Source: Ferdinandcohnia humi_A
Lineage (GTDB): Bacteria > Bacillota > Bacilli > Bacillales > Bacillaceae_L
Direction of reading: 5' to 3'
DNA length: 64,000 nucleotides
Assembly (NCBI GenBank): GCA_047608075.1
Contig: JBLKRX010000004.1
Coordinates: 135,571 to 199,570 of the forward strand
Shown here: one piece after another, positions 32,920 to 40,480 of the stretch
How the letters are laid out: every line of letters begins with the position of its first letter
Numbering within the stretch: the stretch's first letter is position 1
The notes under the pieces: model-generated
Databases searched by the model: none
What the model was told of the DNA's origin: nothing
Seen by the model: the letters and a program-made list of their open reading frames with translations, nothing else
Position numbers and translations under genes: made by a program

Positions 32920-33621
32920 TTAGAATACTTTATCTGGGTTTTCCTCTTCGCTGATAGGCTCAACGTCATCGCTGTTATCTTCGCTATCGTCAGACACTTG
33001 AACGTCGAAATACTCTTCAACAGGAAAGCCTGCTTTCTTTAGTTCTTCGATTTGTTGTTCATAAGTGCGAGGTTGAAGTACAGTTTCGAAAAATTCATCT
33101 TCAACAACTTCTTCGTTGAACTTCTCGAATTTTTCTTTATCATCAGCTTTTAGTCTCAAGATTGGATTCAACGTATAAGTCGTATCAGTCTTGTTTCCTG
33201 TACGCTTAAACGTGAACGCAACGTCTTGTAAATCTTCAGCGTATTGTTCAATCGTATCGACGAGCTGTTCAGCTTGACCTTTCGTAGCGTCAAATACACG
33301 AATCATTCCTTCGTCAATATCAGCAAAAGCGAAGAGATAACGCTCTTTTGCATATAGTCCGTCGAACTCTTCAACTTTCGCGTCGTTAGCTTCACAAATA
33401 GCACAATTCTTGCCAGCAGGCTTTAAGCAAGGTTGAGTCCAAATTCCATGAACGTAAGAGCCATGAGACATATAGCGAACGTAATCGTAAGCTGAAAGAA
33501 TTCGAACTCTTACGCTGTCTCCGTCTTTCAAGCGAACAAACACTTTCTTGAAGTCAATGTTCTGCTTTTTCTTTTTCATAGCTTCCTTTGCTTCTTTTCC
33601 GCGAGCTGTAACTACTCCCAT
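32920..33621 (-). CDS. Single-stranded DNA-binding protein, gp32-like
   Basis: A 233-residue protein with a basic start (KEAKEAMKKKKQ), an OB-like core, a putative zinc site formed by PCLKPAGKNCAICEA (about 80-95), and a very acidic tail (DDSEDNSDDVEPISEEE). That order is the T4 gp32-type ssDNA-binding layout, where the tail recruits other replication proteins. It is the first replication gene downstream of the sigma factor. A sigma-A-like promoter lies 118 bases upstream; the ATG has GGAGGAATGT before it. Confidence 0.8.
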   Translation of the reverse strand: MGVVTARGKEAKEAMKKKKQNIDFKKVFVRLKDGDSVRVRILSAYDYVRYMSHGSYVHGIWTQPCLKPAGKNCAICEANDAKVEEFDGLYAKERYLFAFADIDEGMIRVFDATKGQAEQLVDTIEQYAEDLQDVAFTFKRTGNKTDTTYTLNPILRLKADDKEKFEKFNEEVVEDEFFETVLQPRTYEQQIEELKKAGFPVEEYFDVQVSDDSEDNSDDVEPISEEENPDKVF

Positions 33622-33738
33622 AGATACATTCCTCCTTGAGAATTTGTAGAGTTATATTTGAGAGCATTACGGAAATGTAATGCTAAGTTTTTGCTTGGTA
33701 AAAGTTACCTGTTTACCCTTGAAATCGAAAGGTAAATT

Positions 33739-33767
33739 TGTATAATAGAATTGAAGTTGATTTTCAA
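33739..33767 (-). promoter_or_regulatory. Sigma-A-like promoter of the ssDNA-binding protein gene
   Basis: Minus strand TTGAAA, 17-base spacer, TATACA. Fits a host-polymerase early promoter in contrast to the CGACAT sites. Confidence 0.5.
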
Positions 33768-33796
33768 CGAGTCTAACCCCAGTTGACTTGTTGTTT

Positions 33797-34408
33797 TTAC
33801 GAAGCAATTTGTTCTTCGTAGAATTTTTTGAAGTTGTTTTTTGCTCTTTGCACGATTTTTCGAGTTTTTGCGTCGTAAGAAGTTGAGCCTAACTCTTCTG
33901 CAATTTCTTCGTTCGTGCAATCTTTGCTTATCAACTGAATTACTTTTGCGTATCGCTCGTTGGTTTCCCCAAAACCTTCGAGCAATTTTTTTGTTGTCTC
34001 TTTTTCTATTACTTCAGTTTCAACGTCTACTTGAGACGGAATTAAATCAGCGAATGTATTTCCTTCTTCGTCAACTGCGTTATCCATGCTATATGATTTG
34101 TAAAGAGAACGCTTTGCGGATTTATGTTTTCTGTGTAAGTCCGTTGCTTCTCTATCGAAGAAGAACATTAATCGTTGAACGAAGTTTGAACTTCCGTTGT
34201 AGTCTAAGGCAGCTTCCCAAACTGCTTGAGAGAATACGCTTTCGAAATCTTCTCGTGCGATCCCTGTACGTTGTTCTCGTTTGTACGCTTCACGTTCAAT
34301 TAGCTTCCTAACCCCTTCAAAAAGCTCGTTAAACGCTTCGACGTTTTCTCCATTAGAATTTGCATAAGCTAAAGCAAGAGAGTTAAGTTTCACATTGTCA
34401 AGTTTCAT
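33797..34408 (-). CDS. Phage-encoded ECF-like sigma factor
   Basis: A 203-residue sigma-70 family protein. A region 2-like segment (about 45-110, EDFESVFSQAVWEAALDYN and the RLMFFFDREATDLHRKHK helix) is followed by a linker and a region 4 helix-turn-helix (about 145-195, TNEEIAEELGSTSYDAKTRKIVQRAKNN, in pieces). There is no region 1 or 3, as in ECF factors. Two tandem GTGTCAC/CGACAT promoters directly upstream, and the ECF-like form of that motif across the prophage, make it the prime candidate to read them (inference). GAAGGAGAAATGAACT precedes the ATG. Confidence 0.8.
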   Translation of the reverse strand: MKLDNVKLNSLALAYANSNGENVEAFNELFEGVRKLIEREAYKREQRTGIAREDFESVFSQAVWEAALDYNGSSNFVQRLMFFFDREATDLHRKHKSAKRSLYKSYSMDNAVDEEGNTFADLIPSQVDVETEVIEKETTKKLLEGFGETNERYAKVIQLISKDCTNEEIAEELGSTSYDAKTRKIVQRAKNNFKKFYEEQIAS

Positions 34409-34498
34409 AGTTCATTTCTCCTTCCCAGTTTTTCTGTTTGTTTTTTTGAAGTTGAAAGTTGACTTTGCTATTTTTCTTTTTTGCTTTTGCAATTTTTA

Positions 34499-34527
34499 AT
34501 GTCGAAAGAGTGCTTTTCGCGTGACCT
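34499..34527 (-). promoter_or_regulatory. Phage-type promoter, proximal copy before the sigma gene
   Basis: Minus strand: AGGTCAC, 16-base spacer, CGACAT, 90 bases before the sigma ATG. Confidence 0.75.
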
Positions 34528-34576
34528 TGTTTTGAGAGATTTTTTCTCTCAACTTGTTCTCTCTTTCTGATTTTTA

Positions 34577-34605
34577 ATGTCGAGGTTGTCTCTTTGCTGT
34601 GACCT
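34577..34605 (-). promoter_or_regulatory. Phage-type promoter, distal copy before the sigma gene
   Basis: Minus strand: AGGTCAC, 16-base spacer, CGACAT. Tandem to the proximal copy 78 bases away; the pair suggests autoregulation. Confidence 0.75.
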
Positions 34606-34639
34606 CCTTCCCAATTTTTTCTTTCTTTTTATTTGCAAA

Positions 34640-34716
34640 CAAAAAAAACGCGATTGCTTTCCGTATGAAAACTCGAATCTAAATTCGAATTCTCGTTACG
34701 AAAAACAATCGCGTTG
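34640..34716 (-). terminator. Long hairpin terminator at the prophage right end
   Basis: AACGCGATTG (34647-34656) pairs with CAATCGCGTT (34706-34715), and a further nine pairs follow inward, giving about 19 continuous pairs with a roughly 30-base top; eight T follow on the minus strand. It would stop transcription entering the phage from the host ppiB promoter. Confidence 0.75.
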
Positions 34717-34768
34717 AATGAAATAAGCAATTGAATCGAAAGGAGTTGCTATCATTGAGTTTTTAGGG

Positions 34769-34784
34769 AAGCCTTGCCAGGCTT
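34769..34784. repeat. Short palindrome near the attachment junction
   Basis: AAGCCT/AGGCTT around TGCC, about 30 bases inside the prophage right end. Could be a recombinase arm site or a small hairpin. Confidence 0.4.
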
Positions 34785-34799
34785 GACTTTAGCTTGTAG

Positions 34800-34830
34800 T
34801 GAATTATAGGACAGGAGGACAACCACCTTG
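34800..34830. other. Prophage-chromosome junction (right attachment site) in ppiB
   Basis: The frame of the host ppiB leaves the family consensus after GGCP, ending PVL-stop. The phage-borne ppiB shares GGNTGTCCT at the equivalent codons, so the crossover core may be about 6-9 bp around TGTCCT. The core cannot be defined without the other end. Confidence 0.6.
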
Positions 34831-34989
34831 AGCAACGAATCCTGGAATGACTCTATGAAACGTTAATCCGTTATAAAATCCTTCATTAGCAAGTTTTTCA
34901 AAATTAGCTACTGTACCTGGTGCCTCATTTGGAAACAGTTCAGCAACAATTTTTTCTCCGTTTTCAAACTCAATGCTAGCTTTTTTCAT
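34804..34989 (-). pseudogene. ppiB: Host ppiB, 5' half only, interrupted by the prophage
   Basis: The remaining frame codes for the first about 60 residues of a cyclophilin, including FPNEAPGTVANFEKLANEG and FHRVIPGFVAQGGCP, then reads PVL and stops. The C-terminal two thirds with the active-site GSQFFI part are missing. The start MKKASIEFENG has GGAGGTTTCAA upstream. The product is unlikely to be active; the phage carries a complete second ppiB. Position next to ypuA and lysA agrees with the host locus in related bacilli. Confidence 0.85.
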
Positions 34990-35177
34990 TTGAAACCTCC
35001 GCTCATATCTTTTCGTCAATATGTATTGAACAAATTAATTTTACTATACTTTTATCTAATAATCCAATCTCATAAGGGTCAATCTTCCTAAATCTTCAGT
35101 TACATGATATATTTTGAATAATTTATTGTATAATAGCATTGATTATACTTGGTTCTTACGAAAAGGAGGCAACAAAC

Positions 35178-36056
35178 TTGAAATATAAAATACTACTCTT
35201 ACTCGTTTTAACATTTTCATTCTTATTTCCATCACTTAGTTTTGCTGATGCTGCACCTGGAGATGTTATCATTACGCTTGGTGAGGACTTAACTGAAGAG
35301 GAAAAACAGGCAATCTTGGCTGAAATGAACGCACCAGAAAATCCACAAATTGTCATTGTAACAAATGAAGAAGAACATAAATACCTAGGTCAATATATAC
35401 CAAAGGCAAGAATCGGAAACCAAGCTTTATCTTCTGCCTCAATTACAATCGGAGAAGCAGGTTCTGGACTTGATGTTACAATTACAGAGCAAATCACATT
35501 GATAACAGAAGAAATGTATGCAAATGCCTTAATTACAGCAGGTGTAAAGGATGCAAAAATTTACGTGACTGCTCCCGGTAATGTATCCGGAACTGCAGCA
35601 CTTACTGGAATTATTAAAGCCTACGAACTATCTTCAGACCAAGCGATCCCTGAAGAAGTTAAACAAGTTGCCAATGAAGAAATGGTCGAAACAACCAAGC
35701 TAAGTGAAAAATTTGGTGCAGAAGACGCTTCAGCTCTAATGGCAAAAATTAAGGATGAGATTGCAAAAAATGCCCCCAAAAATGATGAGGAGCTACGTAC
35801 CATAATTGAAAATGCTGCTAAAGAATTAGGAATTACTTTATCAGAAGCAGATATTCAGAGATTGATGGACCTTTTTAATAAGTTGATGGACTTAAATATT
35901 GATTGGAATCAAGTAGGGGAACAGCTAAATTTAGCTGCTGAAAAGCTAACAAATTTCCTTCAGTCTGAAGAAGGACAAGGTTTTTTAGAGAAGTTAAAAG
36001 AGTTCTTCATAAGCTTAATAGATGCAATTAAAGGTTTATTTAGTAAAGAGGCATAA
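35178..36056 (+). CDS. ypuA: DUF1002 exported protein YpuA
   Basis: A 292-residue protein with a signal peptide (KYKILLLLVLTFSFLFPSLSFA, cut after about residue 22) and the DUF1002 layout: GDVIITLGEDLTEEEK near the mature start, TEEMYANALITAGV in the middle and a helical C-terminus. Function is unknown; in B. subtilis it belongs to cell-envelope stress genes. The start is a TTG, chosen because AAAAGGAGG lies nine bases upstream; an ATG 39 bases earlier is in frame but would spoil the signal peptide. Ends at its own terminator. Confidence 0.87.
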   Translation: MKYKILLLLVLTFSFLFPSLSFADAAPGDVIITLGEDLTEEEKQAILAEMNAPENPQIVIVTNEEEHKYLGQYIPKARIGNQALSSASITIGEAGSGLDVTITEQITLITEEMYANALITAGVKDAKIYVTAPGNVSGTAALTGIIKAYELSSDQAIPEEVKQVANEEMVETTKLSEKFGAEDASALMAKIKDEIAKNAPKNDEELRTIIENAAKELGITLSEADIQRLMDLFNKLMDLNIDWNQVGEQLNLAAEKLTNFLQSEEGQGFLEKLKEFFISLIDAIKGLFSKEA

Positions 36057-36069
36057 ACAGCGGATATTC

Positions 36070-36205
36070 AGTAGATTATTATATCCCTTGACTGTCTTGA
36101 AAACGCTTGTCAGACATAGAGCGCAGCCGAACGGGACGCGAATAGAAGTTACCTTCGAGCGGACGAGTGAGGTAAGCAACGCAGTATGCGAGCGTTTGTC
36201 AAAAG
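36070..36205. repeat. GC-rich intergenic element after ypuA
   Basis: A stretch with AACGCTTGTCAGA and AGCGTTTGTCAAA as imperfect direct repeats at its ends and a GC-rich middle (GAACGGGACGCGAAT). It differs in composition from its surroundings and looks like a dispersed intergenic repeat; no second copy is seen here. Confidence 0.4.
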
Positions 36206-36208
36206 TTT

Positions 36209-36241
36209 GAGCCCACGGATATTTTCGTGGGCTTTATTTTT
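36209..36241 (+). terminator. Terminator of ypuA
   Basis: Stem GCCCACG/CGTGGGC with an eight-base loop followed by TTTATTTTTTT. Confidence 0.8.
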
Positions 36242-36281
36242 TTGAGTTGTTTCTAAAAACTACCCCATTTTGCAAAAAACA

Positions 36282-36522
36282 AAAGCGCAAGCGTCTTGGA
36301 AGAGGAACGTCAACTAAGAACCGCTACGTCCTGTGGCGAACGTTGACGTCAGCACGTCCTGTACAAGTCCGACAAGCAAATGTTCTGAGGCAAAAAAGTC
36401 GCTCTTTGACTTTTCTTGCCACAGTTCTTTGGCCTCGAGCTGGTTAAAGCGAAGCTTTGCGCAAGATAATCACAGAAGCCCATTCAGGGTGAAAACTGGC
36501 TAGGCGCTGGAGCTAAATGTGG
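36282..36522. repeat. Dispersed intergenic repeat, family A, copy 1
   Basis: Shares blocks GAGGAACGTCAACTA, CCTGTGGCGAACGTTGACGT, GACAAGCAAATGTTCTG and GGCTAGGCGCTGGAGCTA with the copies near 38.1, 43.6 and 52.4 kb. No coding capacity. Small plus-strand frames across it are not genes. Confidence 0.75.
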
Positions 36523-36583
36523 ATAGACCTAATGGAGAAATATCCAAAACAATAAAATGATATGGTTTCTTATTCCAAGATAA

Positions 36584-36612
36584 AAGTGTCCCAATAAAAT
36601 TGGGACACCTAC
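36584..36612 (-). terminator. Terminator of lysA
   Basis: Perfect stem GTGTCCCAAT/ATTGGGACAC followed on the minus strand by TTTTATC. Confidence 0.85.
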
Positions 36613-36615
36613 GTA

Positions 36616-37935
36616 TTAATCAATTACCTTTGTTTTTAATGGAATATCTAATCGAACTAAATCCTCATAGCTTTCACGCTGAACAACTAATTGCTCTTCT
36701 CCATTTTCAACAAATACTACGGCTGGTCGAGGGATTCTATTATAATTATTAGCCATTGAATATCCATATGCACCCGTACAGAACACTGCTAACATATCAT
36801 TTGAATTTGCTTTTGGTAATGGTAAGTCCCAAATAAGCATATCTCCTGATTCACAACACTTCCCAGCAACCGAAACAGTTTCTTCAACAGGATCAAGCAC
36901 TCTGTTTGCGAGTACAGCTTCATATTTTGCTTGGTAAAGTGCAGGACGGATATTATCTGTCATTCCTCCATCAATAGCGAGATATTGACGGATATTTGGT
37001 ACTTCCTTTCTTGAACCTATGGAATAAATAGTTGTACCTGCATCACCAACGATTGATCTTCCTGGTTCAATCCAGATTTCCGGTATATCGATTGATAACT
37101 TATCTGCATGCTTTCGAACTTCACCAATAATTGCTTCTACATACTTATCTACTGCAATTGGTGTGTCTTCTTCTGTATATCGAATTCCGAACCCACCACC
37201 CAGGTTAAGAACAGCAGGTATGAAACCAAAGTTTTCTTTCCACTCTTTTAATTTTGCAAACATTTTTCCAGCAGCCATTAAAAAGCCAGTAGTTTCAAAA
37301 ATTTGCGATCCAATATGACTATGAATTCCCAATAAGGTTAGATAATTTGAACTTAGTACCTGCTCAACAGCCTTATCTGCTTGTCCATTTTCCAAGCCAA
37401 AGCCAAATTTTGAATCTTCTTGCCCAGTTAAAATATAATCGTGAGTGTGAGCTTCAATACCAGGAGTAACGCGTAAGAGAACTGGAATCGTTTCATTATT
37501 TTCCATGCAGACTTGTTCCAATAGTGAAATCTCAAAATAATTATCCACAACAATACAGCCAATTTTATTTTTTATAGCCATATCTAGCTCTTCATAGCTT
37601 TTGTTGTTTCCGTGGAAATGAATTCTTTCTGGTGGGAATCCTGCCTGTAATGCCGTAAAAAGTTCACCACCTGATACTACATCAAGTGAAAGACCTTCCT
37701 CCTCAACAAGCTGAATCATTGCCACTGTCGAAAAAGCCTTGCTTGCATAGGCTACTTGCGCATCTATATTTAGCCTTTTAAAAGTATCACGAAAACTCCT
37801 TGCCCGTTCACGAATAAGGGCAACATCATATACATATAAAGGAGTTCCATATTTATTTGCTAGTTCCACTGTATCTACCCCACCAATTTCAAGGTGGTTT
37901 TTGTCGTTTACCTTGCTTGTTCCATGTAAATACAT
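36616..37935 (-). CDS. lysA: Diaminopimelate decarboxylase
   Basis: Last step of lysine synthesis: decarboxylates meso-diaminopimelate using PLP. The 439-residue protein has the PLP lysine in AYASKAFST (about 60-68), HGNNKS, the GIHSHIGSQIF segment, GGGFGIRY glycine loop and the C-terminal CCESGDML. Start MYLHGTSK is set by GAGGGATAGT; an in-frame ATG four codons earlier is less well placed. It lies between ypuA and spoVAF as in B. subtilis. Confidence 0.95.
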   Translation of the reverse strand: MYLHGTSKVNDKNHLEIGGVDTVELANKYGTPLYVYDVALIRERARSFRDTFKRLNIDAQVAYASKAFSTVAMIQLVEEEGLSLDVVSGGELFTALQAGFPPERIHFHGNNKSYEELDMAIKNKIGCIVVDNYFEISLLEQVCMENNETIPVLLRVTPGIEAHTHDYILTGQEDSKFGFGLENGQADKAVEQVLSSNYLTLLGIHSHIGSQIFETTGFLMAAGKMFAKLKEWKENFGFIPAVLNLGGGFGIRYTEEDTPIAVDKYVEAIIGEVRKHADKLSIDIPEIWIEPGRSIVGDAGTTIYSIGSRKEVPNIRQYLAIDGGMTDNIRPALYQAKYEAVLANRVLDPVEETVSVAGKCCESGDMLIWDLPLPKANSNDMLAVFCTGAYGYSMANNYNRIPRPAVVFVENGEEQLVVQRESYEDLVRLDIPLKTKVID

Positions 37936-37957
37936 ACTATCCCTCATTCCATTTCTA

Positions 37958-38119
37958 CGTATAAGAGGATGTTCAAAAAATCACCAAATGCTAAGCTTCG
38001 AATTTCGGTTACTCGTTCTCTCCGTCCTCACGTACTATTAGCATACATGTCCTTGAGGGAGTTGTTCCTTAATTTTATTACTTTGCAATTCATCGACTTT
38101 TTAAACAAACACTATAAGA
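37958..38119. repeat. MITE-like element, family B, copy 1
   Basis: About 160 bp beginning CGTATAAGAGGATGTTCAAA and ending with CGACTTTTTAAACAAACACTATA, near-identical in its ends and related inside to the copy at 45.6 kb. The terminal inverted repeat is slightly degenerate here. A family A copy follows directly. Confidence 0.75.
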
Positions 38120-38295
38120 AAAGCACAACCGCCTTGGTTAGACCAGATGAACGAATGTTCTGTGGTAAAAAATTTCGCTCATTGATTTTGCGGCGCGTTT
38201 TTGACCTCGAGCTGCTTAAATCATAGCTTTTCACAAGATAATCGTAAAAGCATATTCGGGGTGAAACTGGCTAGGCGCTGGAGCTAAACATTGAA
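38112..38295. repeat. Dispersed intergenic repeat, family A, copy 2 (shortened)
   Basis: Contains GAATGTTCTGTGG, a GACCTCGAGCTGCTTAAA block and ACTGGCTAGGCGCTGGAGCT. The central part present in copy 1 is deleted. Confidence 0.65.
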
Positions 38296-38327
38296 ACTAT
38301 GTTCCATAATTTTCAACTTTAACCTAT

Positions 38328-38364
38328 AAGAAAAAGCAGCTAATAACACATAGTCATCAGCTGC
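38328..38364 (-). terminator. Terminator of the spoVA operon
   Basis: Twelve-pair stem GCAGCTGATGAC/TTATTAGCTGC type (with G-U pairs) followed on the minus strand by TTTTTC. Confidence 0.65.
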
Positions 38365-38437
38365 ATTCTCTTCAAAAAACTTTAACGCTGTGCTATATTA
38401 AAAATACATTAACACAACAGTTAAACAGGTGCAACCC

Positions 38438-39907
38438 TTATTGTTTAAATGGATTTTGAGGGTGTACAATGCTTGGTCTTAGCTTAGCACCTGGAACGGA
38501 TGTACGAATTACGATTTCCCAAAAGGCTCTTGGATTAAATGGTAAAAACGGCCAGAGGTACGGGGTATTTAGTGAGCGAATACTTGCTAAAAGTAAGAAA
38601 TAAATCGTACAACCAATCACAAATCCTGGAATTTTAAAGATAGCTACAACTATTAATAAGAATAGCCTTGCAATTTTATTTGCAGCACTTAGTTCATAAC
38701 TCGGTGTTGCAAAAGTACCGATTGCTGCAACAGCAACATACAATATTACCTCTGGAACAAATAATCCAACGTCAATTGCAATTTGTCCAATTAAAGCCGC
38801 AGCAATTAAGCCCATTGCAGTAGATAATGGAGTAGGTGTATGAATAGCTGCCATTCTTAAAAATTCGATTCCTGCATCAGCCAAGAATATTTGAACAACT
38901 ATAGGGATATTTGATTCTTTATTTGGACCGATGTAATCAATTGCATTCGGTATAATAGACGGCTCGAGAACCATTAAGAACCAAAATGGTAAAAGAAATA
39001 TAGATGCCAATATCCCTAAAAATCTTGTCCATCTTAATAATGTTCCTACTGCTGGTGCTTGCCTGTATTCTTCAGCATGCTGTACGTGATGAAACATTGT
39101 AATTGGAGTGATAATTACACTTGGAGAAGTATCAACCATTATGATTACATGACCCTCAAGTAAATGATTTGCAGCTACATCTGGACGTTCAGTGTACCGT
39201 ACAAGTGGATAAGGATTGTATCCCTGTTTAACGATAAACTCCTCAATAGTTTTATCCGCCATTGTTAATCCATCAATTTTGATGGATTGAAGTTCTTTTC
39301 TTATTATCGCCACTAAATCGGGATCCGCGACATCCTTGATATAAGAAATGCAAATATCTGTTTTTGATCTCTCTCCTACTTTAATAATTTCGTGTCGAAG
39401 TCTCTCATCTCGAATTCTTCTTCTGGTTAACGCACAATTCACAATAATATTCTCAACATACCCATCTCTAGCCCCTCGAATTACCTTTTCTGTATCTGGT
39501 TCTTGAGGTTGCCTGCCAGGATAGCTTCTAACATCAACTGTTATACCGGAATCTTCGCCTTCTACCATGATAATGATTAACCCTGAAAGTAGTTTATCAA
39601 CCGCCTCATCTAAGTCCTTAATTGGACTTACTTGTTGATGAACTAAGCGGTTTTCAATTACCTGCATAGCTTGATAAGAATTTTTTTCCTTGTCATTAAT
39701 ATTGACTATTTCCTTAAGTAATTGAATAATAAATTGGGTGTCACATAGTCCATTTAAATAATATAAATACACTTCTTTTTTTAGAACCTTAATTTTTCTT
39801 ACACCTATATCAAAACTACCTGTTCCCATTCCTATATGTTGTTTGAAAAATTCGTTATTTTTAACAATATCAGGAGAGATTGGAGTCTTGTTCTTTTGGC
39901 TTTCCAC
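38438..39907 (-). CDS. spoVAF: Stage V sporulation protein AF
   Basis: GerA-family membrane protein made in the forespore; it affects germination and forms a complex with another SpoVA protein. The 489-residue product has a soluble N-terminal domain with SGLIIIMVEGED and SYPGRQPQEPD, then the hydrophobic GerA core from about 290 to 450 with several membrane segments and LNTPYLWPFLPFNP at the end. The start is a GTG with AAAGGAG upstream, inside the spoVAEa gene (overlap 38 bases). Last gene of the spoVA operon. Confidence 0.93.
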   Translation of the reverse strand: MESQKNKTPISPDIVKNNEFFKQHIGMGTGSFDIGVRKIKVLKKEVYLYYLNGLCDTQFIIQLLKEIVNINDKEKNSYQAMQVIENRLVHQQVSPIKDLDEAVDKLLSGLIIIMVEGEDSGITVDVRSYPGRQPQEPDTEKVIRGARDGYVENIIVNCALTRRRIRDERLRHEIIKVGERSKTDICISYIKDVADPDLVAIIRKELQSIKIDGLTMADKTIEEFIVKQGYNPYPLVRYTERPDVAANHLLEGHVIIMVDTSPSVIITPITMFHHVQHAEEYRQAPAVGTLLRWTRFLGILASIFLLPFWFLMVLEPSIIPNAIDYIGPNKESNIPIVVQIFLADAGIEFLRMAAIHTPTPLSTAMGLIAAALIGQIAIDVGLFVPEVILYVAVAAIGTFATPSYELSAANKIARLFLLIVVAIFKIPGFVIGCTIYFLLLASIRSLNTPYLWPFLPFNPRAFWEIVIRTSVPGAKLRPSIVHPQNPFKQ

Positions 39908-40475
39908 GATTGTAACCACTCCTTTCAAGTATTAGTTCAACCGCTTTTGTTGTAATTGGGGCACCTCTTTGGATATCGTCCTTTCTTGCCATTTTTCCTA
40001 TATCGCCTATTCCAACTATTATCGGTATATTTAATTCGTCTAAACAATAAACGGTATCTCCGTTTAACCGACCAATATCATGTTCGGCAATTCCGCTTTT
40101 ATCAACACCAAATTCGGTCAAGTTTCCTTCTCGATCTATGTTAACGTCAACCTTTGTCCATTCCGTTTGGTGGGTTTTAGAAGCTACTGCGATAATTCCA
40201 AGCACGTCAATCTGTGCATGTGTAGCAACATATTTTAACGCTCTCTCCCCTGCCCCTTCTCCAAGATAACCACTATCATCAAACATCACAAACACTGGAT
40301 CATAGGGTGTTTGAAGGATTAACTTCACAATCTCGCTTCCAGATAAAGTTGTTGGATTTCCTTGGGACTGTGATATACACCGACCTCCAAATTCTTTTGC
40401 TACATATTCAATTGTTTTTAGTGCGTATTCATCACCATCAGTTACTAGAATCACTTTTCTTCTAGTCTGGTCCAT
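39870..40475 (-). CDS. spoVAEa: Stage V sporulation protein AEa
   Basis: A 201-residue soluble protein of the SpoVAE N-terminal type: RKVILVTDGDEYALKT at the start, FVMFDDSGYLGEGAGERAL in the middle and GIGDIGKMARKDD near the end. It belongs to the spoVA operon needed for dipicolinic acid uptake into spores. The split of the E gene into Ea and Eb is usual. Five bases separate it from spoVAEb; it overlaps spoVAF. Confidence 0.93.
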   Translation of the reverse strand: MDQTRRKVILVTDGDEYALKTIEYVAKEFGGRCISQSQGNPTTLSGSEIVKLILQTPYDPVFVMFDDSGYLGEGAGERALKYVATHAQIDVLGIIAVASKTHQTEWTKVDVNIDREGNLTEFGVDKSGIAEHDIGRLNGDTVYCLDELNIPIIVGIGDIGKMARKDDIQRGAPITTKAVELILERSGYNRGKPKEQDSNLS

Positions 40476-40480
40476 TATAA

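Larger units (their letters stand above)
34409..34640. other. Early control region of the prophage
   Basis: No gene. It holds the two tandem phage-type promoters and AT-rich leader DNA with a hairpin GAGAGATTTTTTCTCTC between them (about 34535-34552). Confidence 0.6.
1..34815. mobile_element. Prophage, right part (left end outside the window)
   Basis: A continuous block of phage genes (portal, both terminase subunits, integrase, DNA polymerase, ribonucleotide reductase and others), nearly all on the minus strand. The right boundary is placed where the reading frame of the host ppiB 5' half breaks off after Gly-Gly-Cys-Pro. To the right, gene order becomes conserved Bacillaceae chromosome. 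The left boundary is not seen because the block is still inside the portal gene at base 1. The whole block shares two signatures absent from the host DNA: GATC occurs almost only as GGGATC, and a non-sigma-A promoter motif recurs between its operons. Confidence 0.93.

Noticed and set aside
1..34815. Two different prophages, one ending at the internal ppiB
   Set aside because: The GGGATC-only pattern and the CGACAT promoter motif occur on both sides of the internal ppiB, so one phage is simpler. Not fully excluded.
36022..36447. Small plus-strand open frames after ypuA
   Set aside because: They run across the terminator and the dispersed repeats, lack ribosome sites and have no protein-like pattern.
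37969..38226. 85-residue plus-strand frame
   Set aside because: Lies wholly within the family B and family A repeats.
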